Source of the DNA: JAZGDL01 sp036477795
GTDB lineage: Bacteria > Planctomycetota > Phycisphaerae > UBA1845
Direction of reading: 5' to 3'
DNA length: 12,095 nt
Assembly (NCBI GenBank): GCA_036477795.1
Contig: JAZGDL010000010.1
Span: 1 to 12,095, forward strand
Part shown: piece by piece, positions 6,805-12,095 of the stretch
Numbering within the stretch: the stretch's first letter is position 1
How the letters are laid out: every line of letters starts with the position of its first letter
Notes under the pieces: generated by a model
What the model was told of the DNA's origin: nothing
Databases searched by the model: none
The model's input: the letters and a program-made list of their open reading frames with translations, nothing else
Program-made: the position numbers and the translations under genes

Positions 6805-7452
6805 ATGGGCCGCCGGCGGCGCACGGGTAAGCTTCCTTCGAACATTCGACAGCCACACCTCCACCGGCGGCATCCGTGGGCGTCGGGGCTGGTCGTCCTT
6901 TTGATGGTGCTGGTATGGTTGGGGCGTTCCGGCCGGGTGCCGCTGGTGCAGCCGCCGGTCGCCAGTGATCTGCAGCGATATCACCAGCGGGTATTCACGG
7001 TTGTCAAGGTGGTGGACGGCGACACCATCGACGTCGACGTCCCGGACGGGCGCTACCGGCACACGCGGATCCGCCTATGGGGCGTGGACACGCCGGAAAC
7101 CCACGGATTCGAATCCGTGGGCTTCGGCGGTGAAATGTATTGGGGCCCGGAGGCGTCGGAGTTTGCCCGCCGGAAGCTGTTGAACAACGACGTCCGGCTG
7201 GAGCTGGTCGAAGGCAAAACGCGCGACAAGTACAAGCGATTGCTTGGGTATGTCTACGTTGTGCCCTCCGGGGCCATGTTCAACGAGTCGCTGCTGCGCG
7301 GCGGGCACGCCTATGCGGACACGCGGTTCAGCCACCCGCGGCGCGAGCGGTTTCGTGCCCTGGAGATGGAGGCCCGGGCCGACGGTGTCGGGCTGTGGCA
7401 CGGCGTCACCGTCCGGCAGATGCCTCGCTGGCGACAGAAGCTCGAACGTTAG
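6805..7452 (+). CDS. Membrane-anchored staphylococcal nuclease-like (thermonuclease, SNase) protein
   Basis: ATG at 6805, with GGGAGGG five bases upstream, gives 215 residues. A TTG 22 codons upstream lies inside the repeat hairpin and is rejected. The N-terminus is basic (GRRRRTGK), then one hydrophobic segment at about 25-40 acts as a signal anchor, placing the enzyme outside the membrane. The SNase fold follows: VVDGDTIDV (D71, D73), RLWGVDTPE (R90, D95, T96, E98) and DKYKRLLGYV (R145). These match the calcium and catalytic residues D21, R35, D40, T41, E43 and R87 of the S. aureus enzyme. It should cleave DNA and RNA in a calcium-dependent way. Residues HGFESVG (100-106) are encoded by a perfect 22-bp palindrome whose near-copy lies in flgL. 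The gene converges on the flagellin gene across a large inverted repeat. Confidence 0.93.
   Translation: MGRRRRTGKLPSNIRQPHLHRRHPWASGLVVLLMVLVWLGRSGRVPLVQPPVASDLQRYHQRVFTVVKVVDGDTIDVDVPDGRYRHTRIRLWGVDTPETHGFESVGFGGEMYWGPEASEFARRKLLNNDVRLELVEGKTRDKYKRLLGYVYVVPSGAMFNESLLRGGHAYADTRFSHPRRERFRALEMEARADGVGLWHGVTVRQMPRWRQKLER
7098..7126 (+). repeat. Dispersed palindromic repeat inside the nuclease gene (copy 1)
   Basis: The 29-base unit begins AACCCACGGATT and ends AATCCGTGGGCTTCG. Bases 7100-7121 form a perfect 22-bp palindrome. It matches 11142-11170 inside flgL at 26 of 29 positions. Here it is read as THGFESVGF within the SNase domain, just after the catalytic DTPE. Confidence 0.85.
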
Positions 7453-7468
7453 TTGGTTAAGGGACTTT

Positions 7469-7562
7469 AACAAAACGGGGTGAAATCAGAGCCGCGACCG
7501 TAAGGGAGCGGTCGACGCCTGACAAGTTTCCCGCTTCCTGACGGGCGCGGCTCGGTTTTGTT
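7469..7562. terminator. Large bidirectional terminator-like inverted repeat between convergent genes
   Basis: Nested inverted pairs share one axis. AACAAAAC (7469-7476) pairs with GTTTTGTT (7555-7562), GAGCCGCG (7489-7496) with CGCGGCTC (7546-7553), and 7497-7511 with 7530-7545 at about 12 of 15 positions. The plus-strand hairpin is followed by GGTTTTG and the minus-strand one by CCCCGTTTTG, so each direction has a short T tract. The placement between the nuclease (end 7452) and flagellin (end 7605) stop codons fits a shared terminator. The arms belong to the same repeat family as 4566-4656. Confidence 0.7.
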
Positions 7563-7604
7563 CGAGTTCCTTAGTCACCGGCGAGGCGATCAGCCTGGTT
7601 TCCA

Positions 7605-9071
7605 CTATCCGCCGAGCAGGCTGAGCACGTTCTGCTGCTGGGCGTTGGCGATCGCCAGAATACTGGTGCCGGCTTGGACCAGAATCTGGGCCCGGGTCAG
7701 TTCCGTCGTTTCCGCGGCGAAGTCGGTGTCTCGAATGACCGACTCGGACGCGGTCAGGTTCTCCACCAGGTTTTGCAACTGGTTGATGTTGGGCCTGAGC
7801 TTGTTCCTCTCGAAGGCCCCCAGACGCCCACGAAGGACCGACACCTGGGTGATGACCTCGTCGACGACGTCCGAGGCGCTGCTGAATTTTCCGGAGCGCA
7901 AGGCCTTGGCCCCGCCGCTCTGCAGTTCGGACAGGAACCCCACCAGCCGGTTGCCGAGCTTGTTGGCCAGCATGCTTTGAATGCCGATGGTCTCCTGCTG
8001 GTTTATGTTGACGCGCGGACCGAGCTGGTAAAGCGAACCGCCTCCGGTGATGGCGAATTCGCTGGTGCCGGTTCCGAACGACGTATCAAGAGTGATTTGG
8101 ACGTCCAGCAGGAAGGACGTGAGTGAAAGCTTGAGTCCGTCGCCGACTGTAGCGGCGCCGTTGATGGTGGCCACCGCGTCCTGACCGATGACCCGGGCGC
8201 CCTGCGCGTCGATGTTGCTGCCGCTACGATCCTCCAACTGGAAGGGCCCGCTGTTGTCCAGCAGCGTGACGGTCACGAAGGCGTCGGACCCGTAGGTGTT
8301 GCTGTTAAAAATGACGCCGGACGCAGTCGTGGGATCCCCGGCGATGGTATAGGCGTTGGCCGATGCCACCACCCCGGTGGATTCGGAGATGGTGTTGACC
8401 TGCTGGACGATATCGTTGGTGGTGGTGGAGGCCGGGAAGGACAGCGTGATGATCCCGGCGGGGCCCTGCATGTCGATGGACACGGTCTGACTTCCGGTGG
8501 TGCTGGCGGGGAAGTGCAACTCGGCCTGTAGGGCGGATTGACTCACGTTGATGTTGACCGGGATAAAGCTACGGGTGCCGAAGTTCCCTTCCAAAATGCT
8601 GACGTTGGCCAGCGCAACGGTGTCAACGCCGCTGGTGAAGTATCCCAGACTGCCGTCCAGGAGCTTGCGGCCGGCGAAGGTGGCGGTGTTGGCGATGCGC
8701 GAGATGGAGTCGATGGCGGAATCGATCTGCAACTGGTTGGCATCGATTTCCTCGTCGGAAAAGGCGCCGGTGTTGGCGGCTTCCACGACTAGCGCCTGTA
8801 TGTCGGTAAGCAGCGACGATATCTCGGTGATGGCGGCTTCGGTCGTGGAAATCACATTGATGGCCCGCTCGGAATTGTCCACCGCCTGCCGGACCGCGGA
8901 TATCTCGGAACGCAGCCGCTCCGACACGATCAGTCCGGCGGGGTTGTCGGCGCCCCGGTTTATCCTTAGCCCGGTGGACAATCTCTGAAGCGAGACCGCC
9001 AGAGCGCGCTGATTCCGGCCCAACTGAAAGCCGGCACTTACCGCTGGTATGTTGGTATTGATGCGTCCCAT
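7605..9071 (-). CDS. fliC: Flagellin (filament subunit)
   Basis: ATG at 9071 gives 488 residues. An in-frame TTG two codons earlier is less likely, because GGGAGG (9084-9079) sits seven bases before the ATG. The N-terminal D0/D1 coiled coil (about 1-140) has MGRINTNIPA, LQRLSTGLRINRGADNPAGLIVSE and NSERAINVISTTEAAITEI. The C-terminal D0/D1 (about 396-488) ends ILAIANAQQQNVLSLLGG, the classical flagellin end. The middle (about 150-390) is variable and surface exposed, with a flagellin-IN-like segment and QLGPRVNINQQETIGIQS leading back to the rod. The D1 stretch LLTDIQALVVEAAN lacks the arginines (R90, R92) of the Salmonella TLR5-recognised patch. It is secreted by the flagellar type III system and polymerises beyond the hook-filament junction. 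It is the last gene of the flgL-fliW-csrA group, and its leader carries likely CsrA sites. Confidence 0.96.
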   Translation of the reverse strand: MGRINTNIPAVSAGFQLGRNQRALAVSLQRLSTGLRINRGADNPAGLIVSERLRSEISAVRQAVDNSERAINVISTTEAAITEISSLLTDIQALVVEAANTGAFSDEEIDANQLQIDSAIDSISRIANTATFAGRKLLDGSLGYFTSGVDTVALANVSILEGNFGTRSFIPVNINVSQSALQAELHFPASTTGSQTVSIDMQGPAGIITLSFPASTTTNDIVQQVNTISESTGVVASANAYTIAGDPTTASGVIFNSNTYGSDAFVTVTLLDNSGPFQLEDRSGSNIDAQGARVIGQDAVATINGAATVGDGLKLSLTSFLLDVQITLDTSFGTGTSEFAITGGGSLYQLGPRVNINQQETIGIQSMLANKLGNRLVGFLSELQSGGAKALRSGKFSSASDVVDEVITQVSVLRGRLGAFERNKLRPNINQLQNLVENLTASESVIRDTDFAAETTELTRAQILVQAGTSILAIANAQQQNVLSLLGG

Positions 9072-9074
9072 GTG

Positions 9075-9107
9075 CAATCCTCCCTGATTGATCCCTCGGT
9101 GTGAGGG
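9075..9107 (-). promoter_or_regulatory. Candidate CsrA-binding hairpins in the flagellin leader
   Basis: Read on the minus strand, CCCTC-ACACC-GAGGG (9107-9093) is followed two bases later by CAATC-AGGGAG-GATTG (9090-9075). The second has a 5-bp stem with the Shine-Dalgarno AGGGAG as its loop, and a GGA lies in each region. CsrA prefers GGA in hairpin loops, and in Bacillus it represses hag through two such sites, one over the Shine-Dalgarno. Direct linkage to csrA and fliW supports the reading. Confidence 0.6.
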
Positions 9108-9154
9108 GGAACGAAAGTTTCTCGTGACCGACTGTTGCTTTCCATCATCCCGTT

Positions 9155-9206
9155 GTGGGACCGGCTTTCCGGCCGGTCAAATGACAGGCTGGAAAGCCTG
9201 TCCCAC
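9155..9206. repeat. Double-hairpin palindromic repeat between csrA and flagellin
   Basis: Two adjacent hairpins, GACCGGC-TTTCCG-GCCGGTC (9159-9178) and GACAGGCT-GGAA-AGCCTGTC (9183-9202), are bounded by GTGGGA (9155-9160) and TCCCAC (9201-9206). The whole can therefore also fold as one long interrupted palindrome. No T-run follows on either strand. It looks like a dispersed intergenic repeat of the kind abundant in planctomycete-like genomes (recollection). No sigma-28 or sigma-54 promoter for the flagellin gene is apparent around it. Confidence 0.75.
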
Positions 9207-9215
9207 ATGCGTGCC

Positions 9216-9485
9216 CTACGGTTTCTTGGGCGATTCGTTTTTCTTACCTTCCCGATGCTGTTCAGAAGTATTTTTTTCGGGCCGTTGAATGTCGTCCGGC
9301 TTCATACCCGCCGCGGCCACGTTCTCGCGCCGGATGGCGTCGTACACCTCCTTGCGGTGCACGGGCACGCTTATGGGCGCAGTGATGCCGATCCGAACCT
9401 TGTCTCCGCGTATGTCGACGATGGTGATTTCAACGTCATCGCCGATCATAATCGTCTCATCTTTTTGCCTGGATAACACCAACAT
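9216..9485 (-). CDS. csrA: CsrA translational regulator
   Basis: The 89-residue protein opens MLVLSRQKDETIMIGDDVEI and continues IRGDKVRIGITAPISVPVHRKEVYDAI. This is a full CsrA/RsmA core with the RNA-contacting L4, R6 and R44 in place. A charged tail of about 30 residues (from about N55) extends beyond the core and is probably disordered. CsrA dimers bind GGA motifs in mRNA leaders. In bacteria with FliW they repress flagellin translation until the hook is complete and flagellin is exported. AAGGAG lies six bases before the ATG. The start region is rich in GGA and includes AGGATGT, the 3' half of the CsrA consensus, overlapping the start codon, so autoregulation is plausible. It lies between fliW and the flagellin gene on the same strand. 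Confidence 0.96.
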   Translation of the reverse strand: MLVLSRQKDETIMIGDDVEITIVDIRGDKVRIGITAPISVPVHRKEVYDAIRRENVAAAGMKPDDIQRPEKNTSEQHREGKKNESPKKP

Positions 9486-9500
9486 CCTCGGCTCCTTCCT
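9482..9500 (-). promoter_or_regulatory. Possible CsrA autoregulatory site at the csrA start
   Basis: On the minus strand the start region reads AGGAAGGAGCCGAGGATGT. It has three GGA motifs. The last one, AGGATGT, matches the core of the SELEX consensus RUACARGGAUGU and overlaps the ATG. Another overlaps the Shine-Dalgarno. Confidence 0.4.
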
Positions 9501-9507
9501 CGGCTTT

Positions 9508-9597
9508 AAGGTTCAAGGTCAAAGGTCAAATGTCGAAGGTCGAAGCTTAATGGTTCAAGGCCCGACTTTCAACCATCCACCTTGGACCTTGGACCTT
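9508..9597. repeat. Interrupted 20-bp inverted repeat between fliW and csrA
   Basis: AAGGTTCAAGGTCAAAGGTC (9508-9527) pairs with 9578-9597 at 17 of 20 positions. Inside it ATGGTT (9550-9555) pairs with AACCAT (9571-9576). Each arm is a tandem array of AAGGTC-like heptamers, the same design as the ATTGACG hairpin at 6731-6787. It fills almost all of the 126-base gap between fliW and csrA. It may act on transcript stability or processing. Confidence 0.75.
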
Positions 9598-9611
9598 CTT
9601 ATACCCAAGGG

Positions 9612-10061
9612 CTAACCCGTGCGGCTTATCTCCTGACGCTCGGACAGCCGCATCAGCGGATGACGCGTGGAATACTTCTTGTCACTCAATACAAGTTGCC
9701 TAGCTTGACGCGTTTCCACGTTGACCACCAACGGGCCCTGCAAATTGCCCGTCAGCAGGTCATCAACCTTGTTTACGATGATGAACACCTGACCCTTGTC
9801 CGGTTCGGTCAGGCCGATGGGGGCCAGCTCCTCCAATTTGACCGGGGCCCGATAGTCGGGCAAGAACATCCGAGGGTCGCAGATGACAAAGGCCAAATCC
9901 TCCCGGTCCACCGCCTGCAACCAGTAAAAACCACTTTGTTCGCTGGTTTGGACCAGTGCATACTCGTGCGTATCGGGAAAGCCGAGGATGCCCCGTTCGA
10001 AGCTGATCAAGCGGGACTCGTCGACCTGCACCGGTCCAAAGCGCGACGTTTGAATGATCAT
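9612..10061 (-). CDS. fliW: FliW flagellar assembly factor (CsrA antagonist)
   Basis: The 149-residue protein has the usual FliW length and signature: MIIQTSRFGPVQVDES, then ISFERGILGFPDTHEYAL, FYWLQAVDREDLAFVICDP and, later, DDLLTGNLQGPLVVN. FliW binds either flagellin or CsrA. When flagellin is exported, freed FliW binds CsrA and relieves repression of flagellin translation. AGGAG lies seven bases before the ATG (10061). The gene follows flgL by 73 bases and precedes csrA by 126, the conserved order in many flagellated bacteria outside the gamma-proteobacteria. The C-terminal tail (about 128-149, STRHPLMRLSERQEISRTG) is less conserved. Confidence 0.95.
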   Translation of the reverse strand: MIIQTSRFGPVQVDESRLISFERGILGFPDTHEYALVQTSEQSGFYWLQAVDREDLAFVICDPRMFLPDYRAPVKLEELAPIGLTEPDKGQVFIIVNKVDDLLTGNLQGPLVVNVETRQARQLVLSDKKYSTRHPLMRLSERQEISRTG

Positions 10062-10134
10062 CGCATAACTCCTAACAATACCTCACAGCCACTTCCAATT
10101 GGCCACACCCGACTCACCATCACGCATCCAACGA

Positions 10135-12063
10135 TCACGCCAGAAAGTCGAGCAACGATAGATTCAAAAGCTGCGAACCGGACAACAGGTTCGCCTGCAA
10201 AGCGGTCTGGGCTTGTTGAAAGCGCGTCACCGCTTCGGTGTAATCCAGGTCCTCAATCTCCGAGAGAAACGTGCGCGTGGCCACCACCGCGTTTTCGGTC
10301 TGCTCCACGCGCGCCCGAAAACCTTGGGCACGGGCCCCGATCACGCCGTGCACCCGGGTGATCTCTTCACCAAACTCCACCAGACGCTCCGAGATCTCAC
10401 CCAGGGCCCGCTCGTCGTCGGCCAGCAGAGCCCGCTCCAGCTCAATCAGAGCGGTGAAGACCCCGTCGGCCCGCACCGCTCCAACGTCGTCGCTCAACAG
10501 GTCGGAGTCAGGGTCCGCCACGGTCTTGAGCAAGCCCAGGTCGTCAACGGCGAAGGCGTCAATGTTGGCACGGTTCACGGACAATGTCCCCGTTCCGCCG
10601 GTTTCATCCTTGATGACGATGCCGTTGGCCGTTTCGCTCATGGCCGCGGTGACATTGATACCCGCGTCAGCCGCGGCTTGCGTGATCAGCGCGGCGACGT
10701 CGCCCACGGTCTCCGCCCCGTCGAGGTTCACCTCAAAGCTGGTGCCGGCTCGGGTGCTGATCAGCAGGTCGGACTTGCCTTCGAGGATTTCCACGCCGCG
10801 CCCGAAATTCAACGAACTCAGGGGCGTGGACGCGTTCATGGTGCGGATGCCCAACGCCTGGGCAGCGCTGCCGCCGTCGTCGCTTATGCTCATGTTCGCG
10901 CCGGAAACCTGGCTGACGATCTCGATGCCCGTTCCGGCCTGGTTCACCTTGGCGGTGACAAAGATGCCGGCGGCATTGATGCGATTGGTGATATCCTGGA
11001 TGGTGACCGCGTCGGACAGATCAATCTCCACGGTCCGGTTGCCGTTGGTGATCTTGAATCCCGTTTCCAGGTCCAGGCCGCTTCCACCGTTCAGGCTGGC
11101 CAGCAGCGTGTTGGGGGTAACCCGCGGCCCAAGGTCGGGGGAACCCACGGATTGCAATCCATGGGCTTCGAGACCCAGATCGGAAGCGGTCCCGCCGGTG
11201 GCTGTGTCACGGATGGTCGCTGAACCCGATGCGATCATTAAGCCGTTGCCCTGGATGTCGACCGTGACGCTGATTCCCGCCGATTCCGCCCCGCCGTTGA
11301 TCATGTCAATCACGTCACCGACGGTGTCGGCGGAGCTCAGGTCAATTTGCAGCGAGTTGCCGGGGGTATCTGAGATGACCACGGTGCCTTTGCGAATGCC
11401 CTGGCTGTTAGCGCCGGCCAGGTCGGTCAGCCTGGTGTCCGCCGTCAACGCGGGTCGAAGATCGGCGTCGGCTCCGACCGAGGTGGAAAGGGCGCCGAAC
11501 ACCACGTTGCCCGGCACGTTGGTCGGCTCCTGCTCGAATAGCCCCACCCGTGCCAGACGGTCTCCGGTGTCACCGAGATAAACCACTCCGCCGAGGGCCG
11601 ACGCGAACGGTGCGGTCTGCGTCGCCCGGCCGGCGAAGATGAAGCTGCCGCGTAATTCACGATTGCCCACCACCATGAGCCGCTCGTGTATTGAAGCGAT
11701 GACGGCGGCGTTGGCCCGGCGTTCACCGGAGTTGGTTTGAGCCCCGATGCTCTGACTTGCGATGGCTTCCGCCTGGTTGAGCAGACCGTTCACCTCGGTG
11801 AGGGCTTCGTCCGCGGTGCTCATCAGCAGATCCGCCTGGCGCAGGTTGGACAGGATCTGATCCTGGCGGCGGAGCGAATCATTCATCTTGAGTGATTGCG
11901 ACGCCGCCACCGGGTCATCGCTGGGCGTGGTGAACCTCCTGCCGGTGGCCAGCCGGTTCTGCTGCGTAAAGATGTCCACCGTGTTGCGCCGCAACGTCTC
12001 CAGCATGGACATGGTGCGGAAGTTGTGGGAAACACGCGTTATGTTGATCGGTGATACGGACAT
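10135..12063 (-). CDS. flgL: Flagellar hook-associated protein 3 (FlgL), enlarged
   Basis: FlgL is the second hook-filament junction protein, between FlgK and flagellin. The 642-residue product has the flagellin-like N-terminus (INITRVSHNFRTMSMLETLRRNTVDIFTQQNRLATGRR region) with FTTPSDDPVAASQSL at 44-58, and a short C-terminal D0 coil LDYTEAVTRFQQAQTALQ (606-623). It is about twice the length of E. coli FlgL (317). The extra length comes from three flagellin hook-IN-like modules at about 236-278, 343-384 and 441-485. Each has a core of the type EIDLSxAxTVxDVxxxINxA...GIxVxA...GxxI. Residues 300-307 (AHGLQSVG), between modules 1 and 2, come from the dispersed palindromic repeat also present in the nuclease gene. 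The leader has no clear Shine-Dalgarno; a TCGCA-TTGG-TGCGA hairpin precedes the ATG. An upstream flgK is likely but outside the window. Confidence 0.92.
   Translation of the reverse strand: MSVSPINITRVSHNFRTMSMLETLRRNTVDIFTQQNRLATGRRFTTPSDDPVAASQSLKMNDSLRRQDQILSNLRQADLLMSTADEALTEVNGLLNQAEAIASQSIGAQTNSGERRANAAVIASIHERLMVVGNRELRGSFIFAGRATQTAPFASALGGVVYLGDTGDRLARVGLFEQEPTNVPGNVVFGALSTSVGADADLRPALTADTRLTDLAGANSQGIRKGTVVISDTPGNSLQIDLSSADTVGDVIDMINGGAESAGISVTVDIQGNGLMIASGSATIRDTATGGTASDLGLEAHGLQSVGSPDLGPRVTPNTLLASLNGGSGLDLETGFKITNGNRTVEIDLSDAVTIQDITNRINAAGIFVTAKVNQAGTGIEIVSQVSGANMSISDDGGSAAQALGIRTMNASTPLSSLNFGRGVEILEGKSDLLISTRAGTSFEVNLDGAETVGDVAALITQAAADAGINVTAAMSETANGIVIKDETGGTGTLSVNRANIDAFAVDDLGLLKTVADPDSDLLSDDVGAVRADGVFTALIELERALLADDERALGEISERLVEFGEEITRVHGVIGARAQGFRARVEQTENAVVATRTFLSEIEDLDYTEAVTRFQQAQTALQANLLSGSQLLNLSLLDFLA
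11142..11170 (+). repeat. Dispersed palindromic repeat inside flgL (copy 2)
   Basis: The unit begins AACCCACGGATT and ends AATCCATGGGCTTCG, with a near-perfect 22-bp palindrome at 11144-11165 (one mismatched pair). It matches 7098-7126 at 26 of 29 positions. flgL is read from the opposite strand relative to copy 1, yet the peptide is almost the same (AHGLQSVG against THGFESVG), because the unit is palindromic and in the same phase. Confidence 0.85.
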
Positions 12064-12069
12064 TTTATC

Positions 12070-12083
12070 TTATCGCACCAATG
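12070..12083 (-). promoter_or_regulatory. Small hairpin in the flgL leader
   Basis: On the minus strand TCGCA-TTGG-TGCGA forms a 5-bp stem with a 4-base loop, ending seven bases before the flgL ATG, in the place where a ribosome binding site would normally be. Translation of flgL may be coupled to an upstream gene beyond the window edge. Confidence 0.35.
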
Positions 12084-12095
12084 CGATCAGCTCGG

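Noticed and set aside
6862..6876. CATCCGTGGGCGTCG as a third copy of the palindromic unit
   Set aside because: Only about ten bases match and no palindrome is present, so chance is likely.
9155..9206. Rho-independent terminator of csrA
   Set aside because: The stems are strong but no T-run follows on the minus strand, so it is listed as a repeat instead.
10213..11581. Long plus-strand open frames antisense to flgL (336 and 436 codons)
   Set aside because: They mirror the high-GC coding pattern of flgL, lack ribosome binding sites and show no recognisable domain. The minus-strand FlgL is clearly real.

Overview
The window is GC-rich bacterial chromosome, most likely from a planctomycete-like organism (Planctomycetota). 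This is inferred from the large secreted proteins with degenerate dockerin-like and IPTL-type C-termini, the many short palindromic intergenic repeats, and the flgL-fliW-csrA-flagellin gene order. No rRNA or other taxonomic marker is present, so the assignment is tentative.

Left part (1-1577): a decayed, roughly 780-nt group II intron. Its domains V and VI are recognisable, but the reverse-transcriptase ORF has been reduced to a frameshifted stub. It is followed almost directly by a REP-associated tyrosine transposase (RAYT, Y1/HUH family), bounded by an imperfect inverted terminal sequence. The right copy of that sequence supplies the stop codon of the next gene.

Middle (1571-7452): a large secreted zinc metalloprotease on the minus strand diverges from a plus-strand secreted LVIVD / choice-of-anchor B family protein. 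Between them lies an intergenic region of about 450 bp carrying three degenerate copies of a palindromic repeat. A membrane-anchored staphylococcal-nuclease-like enzyme follows on the plus strand. A long interrupted inverted repeat, built from the same repeat family, separates this nuclease from the convergent flagellin gene and looks like a bidirectional terminator.

Right part (7605-12063, minus strand): a flagellar filament and regulation cluster, transcribed flgL -> fliW -> csrA -> flagellin. FlgL joins hook and filament, flagellin builds the filament, and CsrA and FliW form the known partner-switching loop in which FliW binds either flagellin or CsrA. Two small hairpins with GGA motifs in the flagellin leader, one enclosing the Shine-Dalgarno sequence, fit CsrA repression of flagellin translation. 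The csrA start region also carries a consensus-like CsrA site.

The most unusual item is a near-identical 29-bp palindromic sequence found in frame inside two unrelated genes (the nuclease and flgL). It encodes nearly the same peptide (HGFESVG / HGLQSVG) in both. No complete novel defence or metabolic system is visible; the novelty lies in the repeats, the intron remnant and the regulatory leaders.
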